Shown here one piece after another: positions 26,924-34,953 of a stretch of 64,000 bases of DNA. The stretch is from Flavobacterium sp. HBTb2-11-1 (lineage in GTDB: Bacteria; Bacteroidota; Bacteroidia; Flavobacteriales; Flavobacteriaceae), in NCBI RefSeq assembly GCF_009826975.1, contig NZ_WUMO01000003.1, forward strand, positions 186,001 to 250,000, written 5' to 3'. The notes below the pieces were generated by a model that saw only the letters and a list, made by a program, of their open reading frames with translations, was not told the DNA's origin and did not search any database. A program made the position numbers and the translations under genes. The number at the start of each line of letters is the position of its first letter. The stretch's first letter is position 1.

Positions 26924-27481
26924 ATGACTCCAACTTTCTTCGCAGATCAACAAGAATTTAGAAAATGGCTTGAGAAAAACTATCAAAACGAAAAAGAGCT
27001 TTTGGTTGGTTTTTATAAAGTTACAAGTGGAAAACCATCTATTACTTGGCCAGAATCTGTAGATCAGGCGCTTTGTTTTGGTTGGATTGATGGTGTTCGC
27101 AAATCTATTGACAAGGATAGTTATACAATTCGTTTTACCCCGAGAAAATCCTCCAGTATTTGGAGTGCCATTAATATTCAGAAAATGGAAGATTTGACTA
27201 AAGCTGGATTAATGACCGATGCGGGCTTGAAAGCTTTTAGTTTTAGAACCGAAAATAAGTCTAAGATTTATTCGCACGAAAAAGAGCCAGTTCCGCTTTT
27301 GGAATCTTATGAGGAAGAATTTAAAAGCAACAAAATTGCATGGGAGTTTTTTGAGAAACAAGCTCCTTCATACAAGAAAGTGATGATTCATTGGATTATG
27401 AGTGCCAAACAAGAAAAAACACAACTGTCAAGGCTTGAAAAAACTATCTTGGAAAGCGAAAAACAGAAAAGGGTCATGTAA
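26924..27481 (+). CDS. YdeI/OmpD-associated family protein
   Basis: A 185-residue cytoplasmic protein. The ATG at 26924 is chosen because it follows an A-run and opens the conserved TFFADQQEFRKWLEKN. The motif SVDQALCFGWIDGVRKSID and the following FTPRKSSSIWS are typical of the YdeI/OmpD-associated (bacteriocin-protection type) family. The C-terminal helix pair (SYKKVMIHWIMSAKQEKT) matches its usual end. The cellular role of the family is unclear. It has no evident link to the flanking glycosidases and looks like an inserted housekeeping or stress gene. Confidence 0.82.
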   Translation: MTPTFFADQQEFRKWLEKNYQNEKELLVGFYKVTSGKPSITWPESVDQALCFGWIDGVRKSIDKDSYTIRFTPRKSSSIWSAINIQKMEDLTKAGLMTDAGLKAFSFRTENKSKIYSHEKEPVPLLESYEEEFKSNKIAWEFFEKQAPSYKKVMIHWIMSAKQEKTQLSRLEKTILESEKQKRVM

Positions 27482-27528
27482 ATCTTTAGAATAAAATTGC
27501 TTAACTTAGTAAGCTGACTTTGAATAAT

Positions 27529-28173
27529 ATGGAAAAAGAAAATACCACAACAATTAAAGGGGAAATTTTGCTGGGTATTATTTTTGCCCTCGAATTGTAT
27601 GCCTTGCCCATGCAATTTTATTTATTATTACAAGGTGATGGATTTAATTTTTTTAGCGCGGCAGTCCGCTTTTTTAGTTTCTTCACCATCACAACAAATT
27701 CTATAGTTTTCATTTGCACTGCCATGCTGTTGTTTGGCGGAAAAAACGCAATGAATGCTTTTTTTCGAAAGTGTACAACCATTACTGCAATCACAGTGTA
27801 TATTTTGATTGTTGGAATTGTGTTTAATCTGCTTTTGCGCTCCATTGTTGATTTGCAAGGGCATCATAGTATAGTTAGTGAAATCTTTCATGTTGTTGTT
27901 CCCATTTTATTTTTCTTTTATTGGCTTTTTTTCGTCAGTCCAGAAAAAATTTCTTTTAAAACGATTTGGTTTTGGCTTTTATACCCGATTATTTACATGA
28001 TTTATACCGTATTTCATGGTTTTATTTCCAATTTTTATCCTTATCCTTTTATTGATGTTACAAAATTAGGATTGGAAACAGCACTTATAAATGGAGTTTT
28101 TGTTCTAATTGCTTTTGCGGTTTTGTCTGTTATTTTGATTTCGATTTCTAAAATGAGAACCAAAACGGTTTAA
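27529..28173 (+). CDS. Pr6Pr-type membrane protein
   Basis: A 214-residue integral membrane protein with about six hydrophobic segments (roughly residues 14-34, 45-65, 78-98, 115-135, 140-160 and 185-205). FFSFFTITTNSIVF and LLYPIIYMIYTVFHG are recognisable pieces of the Pr6Pr (FAR-17a/AIG1-like) family. The ATG at 27529 is preferred over the TTG at 27520. The function is not known. It lies 47 bases after the YdeI-like gene, so the two may be co-transcribed, and it is unrelated to glycan use as far as the sequence shows. Confidence 0.75.
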   Translation: MEKENTTTIKGEILLGIIFALELYALPMQFYLLLQGDGFNFFSAAVRFFSFFTITTNSIVFICTAMLLFGGKNAMNAFFRKCTTITAITVYILIVGIVFNLLLRSIVDLQGHHSIVSEIFHVVVPILFFFYWLFFVSPEKISFKTIWFWLLYPIIYMIYTVFHGFISNFYPYPFIDVTKLGLETALINGVFVLIAFAVLSVILISISKMRTKTV

Positions 28174-28259
28174 AACCTGCTGTTGGTCGAAATTCTGGGA
28201 GACAGATTTTAATTTATACTACATTTATGCTTTATACACTATTTTAAAGCAGATCAGCA

Positions 28260-30353
28260 ATGAAAAAAATATTCCTCTCCTTATGTCTTTTTGGTGTAAT
28301 TTCTAGTGCATTAAGTCAGGAATTTGCCAACGCGCCAAAACCTTTTGGACCAGTTCCGACGCAAAAGCAAATTGATTGGCAGGAAATGGAATTTTATGCT
28401 TTTGTACATTTCTCGTTAAATACATTTACCAATAAAGAATGGGGTTACGGAGACGAATCGCCTGAACTTTTTAATCCGTCACAATTAGATGTTCGCCAGT
28501 GGGCGCGTGTGGTAAAAGAAGCTGGAATGAAAGGAATTATTCTAGTTGCCAAACATCATGACGGCTTCTGTTTATGGCCTTCAGCTTACACAGAACGTTC
28601 TGTAAAGAATTCGCCTTGGGAAAACGGAAAAGGTGATTTGCTAAAAGAATTGGCGGCAGCCTGCAAAGAATACGATTTAAAATTTGGGTTATACCTTTCG
28701 CCTTGGGATCGAAATCATCCGCAATATGGAAAACCTGAATATATAACCTATTTCAGAAATCAGTTGAAAGAATTATTGACCAATTATGGTGATGTTTTCG
28801 AAATGTGGTTTGATGGTGCAAACGGCGGAGATGGTTATTATGGCGGTGCCAATGAAACTAGAAAAATCAATACACTTACGTATTATAATTGGGATGAAAC
28901 GTACAAATTAATTTACGATATCGCACCAAAAACTTTAGTGTGGGGAGTTGGACCATCTGAAGCAAGATGGATTGGAAATGAAGAAGGGCGAGCAGGAAAA
29001 ACCAATTGGTCGTTACTGCGTCAGAAAGATGAATTGGCAGGAAAAGTACATTATACAGAGTTTATGTCTGGTCACGAAGATGGCGAAAAGTGGGTTCCGG
29101 GAGAAGCTGACGTTTCAATAAGACCAGGATGGTTTTATCATTCAGTAGAGGATGATAAAGTGCGTTCGCTTGATGAAATGGTGGATATCTATTATGAATC
29201 GATTGGACGAAATGCTACTTTATTATTAAACCTTCCAGTTGATAGACGCGGTTTGGTTCATGAAAATGATGAAGCAAGATTAAAAGAATTGGTTGCCACA
29301 ATTAAAGCCGATTTCAAAACAGAATTATTAGCAGGAACTCAGGTTCAAGCTTCAAACATTCGAGGAAACGATTCTAATTTTGGTCCGCAAAATGTTATCG
29401 ACGGAAATAAGAATACCTATTGGGCAACAGATGATAAAGTAAAAGAGGCTACGGTTGAGTTTACGTTTGAAAAGCCAACGCCAATTAATAGAGTTTTGCT
29501 TCAAGAATATATTAAATTGGGTCAGCGCATAAAAGCATTTTCTATTGAAGTAAAAGTTGATGGACAGTGGAAAACTATTGCGAATGAAACTACTATTGGC
29601 TATAAAAGAATTTTGCGTTTAGATCGCGTTACTGCTTCTGCACTTAGGGTTAATGTTTTGGATGCAAAAGCAGGATTTGTAATTAGTACAATCGAAGCGT
29701 ACAATGCGCCGACTTTTGTAAAAGAACCGCAGATTTCTAGAGATAAAAACGGTTTGGTTACGATTAAATCGGAAGAAGGAAATGCTGTTTATTATACTTT
29801 GGATGGAAAAACACCTACTGAAAAAAGCACTTTGTATAAAGCGCCATTCGTACATAATAAAGAAGTAGAAATTAAAGCTATTTCAAGAAATATTAAAGAG
29901 AAAATCAATAGTGCCATAAAGTCGGCAAAATATGGAGTTTCTAAAGAAAAATGGAAAGTAACTTCGGTTTCGAGTGGTGACAGCAAATCTGTAGAACGAA
30001 TAATTGATGGAAACCCAGACACAGATTGGGGATTTGGAAATGATGAAAACAAGCTGCCGCAAACTGTTGTTATAGATATGGGAGAATTGATTAGTATTAA
30101 AGGTTTTATCTATACACCGCAACAGGTTGGTAACAATTTAAATTTGATTTCAAATTATGAATTGTACACAAGTGTAGACAGTTTTTATTGGGACAAACAA
30201 TCTGAAGGAGAATTTTCGAATATTAAGCATAACCCAATTGAACAAATTATAAATTTTCGTGCAGTTAAAGCAAGATTTTTGAAATTTGTTGCTACAGCTG
30301 CTGTCGGAAAAGGGCAAACTGTTTCGATTGCCGAAATTGGAGTTGTTGAATAA
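28260..30353 (+). CDS. Secreted GH29 alpha-L-fucosidase with two F5/8-type (CBM32-like) modules
   Basis: A 697-residue exported retaining fucosidase. The signal peptide ends at ALSQ (about residue 20). The catalytic barrel (about 30-335) has AKHHDGFCLWPS and nucleophile D185 in EMWFDGA. The text resembles the GH29 subgroup acting on alpha-1,3/1,4-fucose of Lewis-type branches. Residues about 345-480 are a discoidin/CBM32-like sandwich, about 485-555 a chitobiase-type module (VYYTLDGKTPTE), and about 560-697 a second CBM32-like sandwich. CBM32 modules often bind galactose or GlcNAc. Its nearest CAZyme neighbours are GH2 upstream and NagB downstream, so it could serve either block. Confidence 0.9.
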   Translation: MKKIFLSLCLFGVISSALSQEFANAPKPFGPVPTQKQIDWQEMEFYAFVHFSLNTFTNKEWGYGDESPELFNPSQLDVRQWARVVKEAGMKGIILVAKHHDGFCLWPSAYTERSVKNSPWENGKGDLLKELAAACKEYDLKFGLYLSPWDRNHPQYGKPEYITYFRNQLKELLTNYGDVFEMWFDGANGGDGYYGGANETRKINTLTYYNWDETYKLIYDIAPKTLVWGVGPSEARWIGNEEGRAGKTNWSLLRQKDELAGKVHYTEFMSGHEDGEKWVPGEADVSIRPGWFYHSVEDDKVRSLDEMVDIYYESIGRNATLLLNLPVDRRGLVHENDEARLKELVATIKADFKTELLAGTQVQASNIRGNDSNFGPQNVIDGNKNTYWATDDKVKEATVEFTFEKPTPINRVLLQEYIKLGQRIKAFSIEVKVDGQWKTIANETTIGYKRILRLDRVTASALRVNVLDAKAGFVISTIEAYNAPTFVKEPQISRDKNGLVTIKSEEGNAVYYTLDGKTPTEKSTLYKAPFVHNKEVEIKAISRNIKEKINSAIKSAKYGVSKEKWKVTSVSSGDSKSVERIIDGNPDTDWGFGNDENKLPQTVVIDMGELISIKGFIYTPQQVGNNLNLISNYELYTSVDSFYWDKQSEGEFSNIKHNPIEQIINFRAVKARFLKFVATAAVGKGQTVSIAEIGVVE

Positions 30354-30375
30354 ATATAGATTCACAGAAACATTT

Positions 30376-30546
30376 CATTCCATAGGAATGTTTCGTCGGT
30401 AGAACCAGATTTGTGTTGCGATTATACGTTCCGTAGGAACGTTTGATTAATAAAACGGGGTCCATTTCTATGAAATCAGGTGTTCCTAGGGAACACAATG
30501 CTAAACAGTATTTTTTTTCTACCGACGAGATATTCCTACGGAATAT
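30376..30546. repeat. Palindrome cluster with TTCCNNNGGAA cores inside a larger inverted repeat
   Basis: Four 15-17 base palindromes share a TTCC...GGAA core: 30376-30390, 30426-30442 (ACGTTCCGTAGGAACGT), 30480-30496 and 30530-30546. The pair CGTCGGTAGA (30394-30403) and its complement (30518-30527) encloses the middle two. The 396-base gap between GH29 and nagB holds no gene I can support; the 84-codon frame at 30480-30734 runs through these repeats. Confidence 0.85.
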
Positions 30547-30592
30547 TAAAACATAATTCGTTTGCAGAAGTGAATAAAATAAATCTGCGATT

Positions 30593-30630
30593 ATCCGTGT
30601 TTTCGCAAAGCGAATCTGTTTTATCCGCAT
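30593..30630. repeat. Dispersed repeat, ATCCGYGTYTTYGCAAAGC type
   Basis: This stretch matches 62302-62340 closely, with only a few substitutions across about 38 bases, including a shared GCAAAGC core and ATCCG words at both ends. Both copies lie upstream of + strand genes. It looks like another member of the dispersed intergenic repeat set. Confidence 0.65.
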
Positions 30631-30749
30631 ACTATTTCATTCCTATTTTGTTTTCTGCCGAACGGCAATCGTTATTAGTCGAATTTTTGGTAATAACAGA
30701 TAAGAGAATTCTACTTTTATCTTGCGTTAATTAAAATAGCAATAACGGC

Positions 30750-32663
30750 ATGATTAAAGAAGATATAGGTTTTAGAGAAGCAGGAAAATTTGAGGAGACT
30801 CGTTTTGAGAAAATTCATAACGTTATTTTCGAATCGTCTCAGGAGGCTTCTTTATTGGTTGCTCGTGAAATTGCTAATTTAATTCAGAGAAAAAGTGAGC
30901 TGAACGAACCTTGCGTTTTAGGTTTGGCTACTGGATCTTCTCCTGTCAAAGTTTACGAAGAACTGGTTAGAATGCACAAAGAGGAAGGACTTAGTTTTGC
31001 TGGTGTCGTGACCTTCAATTTGGACGAATATTATCCTATGGATAAAAATGATATTCAGAGTTATTATCATTTTATGCATGAACATCTATTTAATCATGTC
31101 AATATTCATCCAGAAAATATCAATATTCCAGACGGGCAGGTAAGCGCTGAAGATTTGCAGCAATATTGTATAGATTATGAGATGAAAATCATCTCTTACG
31201 GAGGATTAGATTTTCAGCTTTTAGGAATAGGAAGAACGGGACATATTGGGTTTAATGAACCTGGTTCTCACGTAAATTCAGGGACAAGAAGCATTACTCT
31301 AGATCATATAACAAGGGTTGATGCAGCTTCTTCATTTTTAGGAATAGATAATGTTCCTAGAAAAGCCATTACAATGGGAATTGGAACTGTAAGAAATGCA
31401 AAAAGAATTGTTTTACTAGGATGGGGAATTAGTAAAGCAGGAATTATAAAAAAAACAATCGAAGGAGAAATTTCTTCGCAAGTACCGGCTACGTATTTAC
31501 AAGAGCATCACAACACAACATTTGTTTTGGATACGGAAGCTTCATCTGAATTGACAAGAGTTAAAACGCCTTGGCTAGTAAAGTCTTGTGTTTGGACAGA
31601 TGAATTAAAATTAAAAGCGGTGGCTTGGTTAAGTGAGTTGACTAAAAAGCCGTTTTTGAAACTGACCGATAAAGATTATAACGACAATGGGATGTCAAGT
31701 CTTTTAACGGAAGAAGGAACTGCATACGATTTGAACATTAAGATGTTTAATAAAATGCAGCAAACCATCACAGGTTGGCCAGGCGGAAAACCAAATGCTG
31801 ATGATACGTATAGACCAGAACGTTCTGTGCCGGAAAAGAAAAGAGTAATCATTTTCAGTCCGCATCCTGATGACGATGTGATTTCGATGGGAGGAACTTT
31901 TGACCGTTTGATAGAGCAGGGACATGAAGTTCATGTCGCATATCAAACCTCTGGAAATATTGCCGTTTCTAATGAAGAAGCGTTGAAGTTTGCTGAAATT
32001 TCGAAAGCATTGCATCCAGATTCTAGAATGTCTGATAAAATAATCGAATTTCTTCAGAATAGAACTGGAAATGAGATCGATTCATTAGAAGTAAGAAAAT
32101 TAAAAGGATTAATTAGAAGAAGTGAATCTTTCGGAGCAACTCGCTATTTAGGTTTGCCAGATTCGAATGTACACTTTTTAGATCTTCCGTTTTACGAAAC
32201 GGGAACGGTTAAAAAGAATAATCTTTCAGATGCAGATATCGATATTATGTCTGATATTATAGAAAGATTAAAACCGCATCAAATTTATGCCGCAGGAGAT
32301 TTAGCAGATCCGCATGGAACTCATAAAGTGTGTTTAGACAGTTTGTTTGAAGCTTTGAAAAGATTAAAACACAAAGACTTTATGAACGATTGCTGGGTTT
32401 GGCTTTATAGAGGCGCTTGGCATGAATGGGAATCGTACCAAATTGACATGGCAGTACCAATGAGTCCTGATCAGGTTTTAAAGAAACGACATGCTATTTT
32501 TTATCACCAGTCTCAAAAAGACGGCGTTATGTTTCAAGGTGATGACAGCAGAGAGTTTTGGGTGCGAGTTGAAGACAGAAACAGATTGACTGCAGAAAAA
32601 TACCACAGCTTAGGACTAGCAGATTATTCGGCTATTGAGGCGTTTAAACGTTATCATTTCTAA
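30750..32663 (+). CDS. nagB: Glucosamine-6-phosphate deaminase fused to a PIG-L/LmbE deacetylase domain
   Basis: A 637-residue cytoplasmic protein with no signal peptide. Residues about 25-265 are a NagB domain: GLATGSSPVKVYEEL, VTFNLDEYYPM and the GIGRTGHIGFNEPGS phosphate and active-site loop. Residues about 370-620 are a PIG-L/LmbE-type domain with SPHPDDDVISMGGT and a downstream ADPHGTHKVCLD, the usual zinc ligands. This fused form is common in Bacteroidota. It would convert GlcN-6-P to fructose-6-P, and the second domain may remove an acetyl group from a GlcNAc derivative. It supplies the catabolic end for GlcNAc released by the GH20 and glycosylasparaginase of the right block. Confidence 0.92.
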   Translation: MIKEDIGFREAGKFEETRFEKIHNVIFESSQEASLLVAREIANLIQRKSELNEPCVLGLATGSSPVKVYEELVRMHKEEGLSFAGVVTFNLDEYYPMDKNDIQSYYHFMHEHLFNHVNIHPENINIPDGQVSAEDLQQYCIDYEMKIISYGGLDFQLLGIGRTGHIGFNEPGSHVNSGTRSITLDHITRVDAASSFLGIDNVPRKAITMGIGTVRNAKRIVLLGWGISKAGIIKKTIEGEISSQVPATYLQEHHNTTFVLDTEASSELTRVKTPWLVKSCVWTDELKLKAVAWLSELTKKPFLKLTDKDYNDNGMSSLLTEEGTAYDLNIKMFNKMQQTITGWPGGKPNADDTYRPERSVPEKKRVIIFSPHPDDDVISMGGTFDRLIEQGHEVHVAYQTSGNIAVSNEEALKFAEISKALHPDSRMSDKIIEFLQNRTGNEIDSLEVRKLKGLIRRSESFGATRYLGLPDSNVHFLDLPFYETGTVKKNNLSDADIDIMSDIIERLKPHQIYAAGDLADPHGTHKVCLDSLFEALKRLKHKDFMNDCWVWLYRGAWHEWESYQIDMAVPMSPDQVLKKRHAIFYHQSQKDGVMFQGDDSREFWVRVEDRNRLTAEKYHSLGLADYSAIEAFKRYHF

Positions 32664-32734
32664 GTGCTTTTTGCAGCAATGAAGATAATAGACTATTTCA
32701 TGGTTTATTTTGGTTAGTTACCTATAATTGAGAG

Positions 32735-32769
32735 AAAATGCGGTCGTGGTTGGCCGCATTTTCGTTTTT
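32735..32769 (+). terminator. Intrinsic terminator after nagB
   Basis: AAAATGCGG (32735-32743) pairs with CCGCATTTT (32754-32762) around a 10-base loop, and CGTTTTTTT follows. It lies about 70 bases after the stop codon of nagB. Confidence 0.8.
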
Positions 32770-32855
32770 TTACCGCGAAGTTTTTTTTACCGCAAAGAGC
32801 GCAAAGAATACGCAAAGTTCGCTAAGAATATTTATTCAAGCGTATATATTTTGAG

Positions 32856-32906
32856 AATAAAAAAGTTCGCAAAGCTTAATCATTAAGCTTTGCGAACTTT
32901 TTTATT
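32856..32906. terminator. Perfect 24-base stem with 3-base loop between convergent genes
   Basis: The arms 32856-32879 and 32883-32906 are exact complements around the loop TCA. A-runs on one side and T-runs on the other would let it terminate both nagB read-through and the response-regulator transcript. Flanking CGCAAAGAGCGCAAAG words (about 32779-32811) and their complements (about 32932-32974) extend the symmetry. Confidence 0.82.
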
Positions 32907-32978
32907 TTCTCTTTTAAATTAAGAAAAAAAAACTTTGCGAACTTTGCGTAAAATCTTTGTGTGCTTTGCGGTTAACCT

Positions 32979-33692
32979 TTAGATAGAAGAGTTTAGGATT
33001 TTTTGCTTTACTTCGTCTATGTAAGATCTTCCTATAACATATCTTAACCCTTCAATTTCGATGCTGTTTCCTTCTACAGCGTCAATTTTATCAATGGCAA
33101 TGGTGTATGATCTGTGTATTCTAATGAAATCTCTTTCGGGAAGTAAACTTGTGAAATCAGATAAAGTGCTGTGTATTATAAACTTTCCTGAAGTAGTGCT
33201 TATTTTTAAGTAATCTTTTAGGCTTTCGATAACTAATATTTCGTTCAAGAAAATCTTCTTCATTTTTTTCTTGTCGATTTTCACAAAAATAAAAGGATTC
33301 TCTTTGCTGTTTTCTTGAGGAATTTTACTGGTATTGTTAAGGCGTTTGTTGATTTTATTTACCGCTTTCATCAAACGTGGAAATTCAATTGGTTTAACCA
33401 AATAGTCCAAAACATCAAGCTCGTAAGTTTCAATTGCAAATTGGTCGTAGGCACTTGTGATAATAAGCAAAGGAGGGTTTTCTAGACTTTTAATGAAATT
33501 AATACCGTCTAAAACAGGCATATTTATGTCCAGAAAAATTACATCTATAGTATTGTTTTTTAAGAAATTTAATCCTTCAATAGAATTACTGAAAGTGTTT
33601 ACTAATTCTAAATCCTCAATCTGTTCAATATAATTTTTAATAACGTTTATTGCCAATGGCTCATCATCGATAATTAAACACTTTATTTTCAT
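32979..33692 (-). CDS. LytTR-family response regulator
   Basis: A 237-residue cytoplasmic transcription factor. The receiver domain (about 1-120) has the acidic pocket IIDDEP, phospho-acceptor D55 in IFLDINMP, and a later LDYLVKPI lysine. Residues about 135-237 form a LytTR DNA-binding domain (IFLNEILVIESLKDYLKI and FIRIHRSYTIAIDKID). It follows the histidine kinase gene on the same strand after 72 bases, the expected pair. It is transcribed away from the GH92-led block, so it may respond to breakdown products and control that block, but no target site can be shown. Confidence 0.92.
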   Translation of the reverse strand: MKIKCLIIDDEPLAINVIKNYIEQIEDLELVNTFSNSIEGLNFLKNNTIDVIFLDINMPVLDGINFIKSLENPPLLIITSAYDQFAIETYELDVLDYLVKPIEFPRLMKAVNKINKRLNNTSKIPQENSKENPFIFVKIDKKKMKKIFLNEILVIESLKDYLKISTTSGKFIIHSTLSDFTSLLPERDFIRIHRSYTIAIDKIDAVEGNSIEIEGLRYVIGRSYIDEVKQKILNSSI

Positions 33693-33764
33693 TTCTAAAT
33701 GGTATTTTAGGCCGATATTTGGTTTTTTGTAGGTATAGTTTTCTAAACCGATAAAAGTTGGGGC

Positions 33765-34823
33765 TTAAGTGACTTTTATAACTAGTTTAACGACAAAAAT
33801 ATTCTTTTTATTTTTAAATGAAAGCTTATAGTCATTTTTATTATATCCTAATTCAAGTCTTTTTTTTACGTTTTCAATACCTATGCCACTTGCCTTGTTA
33901 AAATTATCTTTATGTACGGTAAATTCGGGCATTGGGTTTGAAATGGTGAAATATAAATAATCGCCTTTTACCTTAAACCTGATATCAATGAGAACATTAC
34001 CCGTGTTTTTATTGACACCGTGTTTGAAGGCATTTTCGACGAAAGTCAAAAGTAATACGGGAGAAATTTCTTTATCGTGAATATCTCCAGAAATGGACAT
34101 ATCAACTTCTAAACGTTCTCCGTTTCTAATTCTTTCCAAATCCAGATAATTCTGGATGCACATAATTTCATTTTCCAAAGTCTGCTTTTTGCCTTTTGTT
34201 TCATAAAGCATATAGCGCATTAGTTCAGAAAGTTTTAAAACTATTTTAGGCGTTTTATTTGATTTTTCTACAGAAAGAGAATAAATATTATTTAAGGTAT
34301 TGAAGAAAAAATGCGGCGAAATCTGTGACTTCAAAAACAATAATTCGGTTTCCAGTTGAGATTTCTCGAGATCGGTTACGCGTCTTTGCTCTTTCAAGAA
34401 ATCCAAAGTGATTTTAATCGCCGTCACAAACGTCATTACGTACAATTCGCCCATCATCATATCGATAGTATAATTGAGCGTTAGCGTGTTAATGGTTTGC
34501 GGACCTTCGGGCCAAACATCGTGTGTGATCAGTAAATATGTTAGATTAAATTTTAGGACGACCATCACAAAAATTGCCGACAATACAGTTACTATATATA
34601 GGAAGTATTTTTTTTTGTAAACCAAATGAGGCATTAAAACCAAAATATTCAAATAACACAATGCCATGTGAATAGGAAATCCAAGCAAAGTGGTTTTTAA
34701 GGAATAAACATAATCGTTAAAATAACTTCCCCATCGGAATGTGTTAAACACAAAATACGTCAGCCAAAAGTAAACATGATAGCGTATAGGTAAACTATAA
34801 GGTTTGTTGGAGTTGAAAATCAT
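33765..34823 (-). CDS. LytS/YehU-type sensor histidine kinase
   Basis: A 352-residue inner-membrane kinase. Four hydrophobic segments lie in the first 140 residues (about 15-30, 45-66, 73-95 and 120-140), followed by a short coiled linker. The His_kinase box has H171 in QISPHFFFNTLNNIYSL. The ATP-binding part shows FVENAFKHGV and SGIGIENVKKRLEL. It lacks a large periplasmic sensor domain, so the signal is probably sensed in the membrane or cytoplasm. The 130-base gap to the GH92 gene at 34954 should contain both divergent promoters, though I find no good consensus match. Confidence 0.92.
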   Translation of the reverse strand: MIFNSNKPYSLPIRYHVYFWLTYFVFNTFRWGSYFNDYVYSLKTTLLGFPIHMALCYLNILVLMPHLVYKKKYFLYIVTVLSAIFVMVVLKFNLTYLLITHDVWPEGPQTINTLTLNYTIDMMMGELYVMTFVTAIKITLDFLKEQRRVTDLEKSQLETELLFLKSQISPHFFFNTLNNIYSLSVEKSNKTPKIVLKLSELMRYMLYETKGKKQTLENEIMCIQNYLDLERIRNGERLEVDMSISGDIHDKEISPVLLLTFVENAFKHGVNKNTGNVLIDIRFKVKGDYLYFTISNPMPEFTVHKDNFNKASGIGIENVKKRLELGYNKNDYKLSFKNKKNIFVVKLVIKVT

Positions 34824-34953
34824 AATCGTAGAAAAAAATGTCGTTTGTTACTATTTTTTGATGTTTAGGGCTGTTTAAATGTCGTCCGTCTAAAAATATT
34901 TTGGTAAAAATTGAATTTATCTAAATTTAAAGTTAAATTAATATTGTTTTGAT

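Noticed and set aside
30480..30734. 84-codon open frame on the + strand between GH29 and nagB
   Set aside because: It runs through the palindrome cluster and the dispersed repeat, has no family resemblance and no plausible leader, so I treat it as chance coding in repeat DNA.
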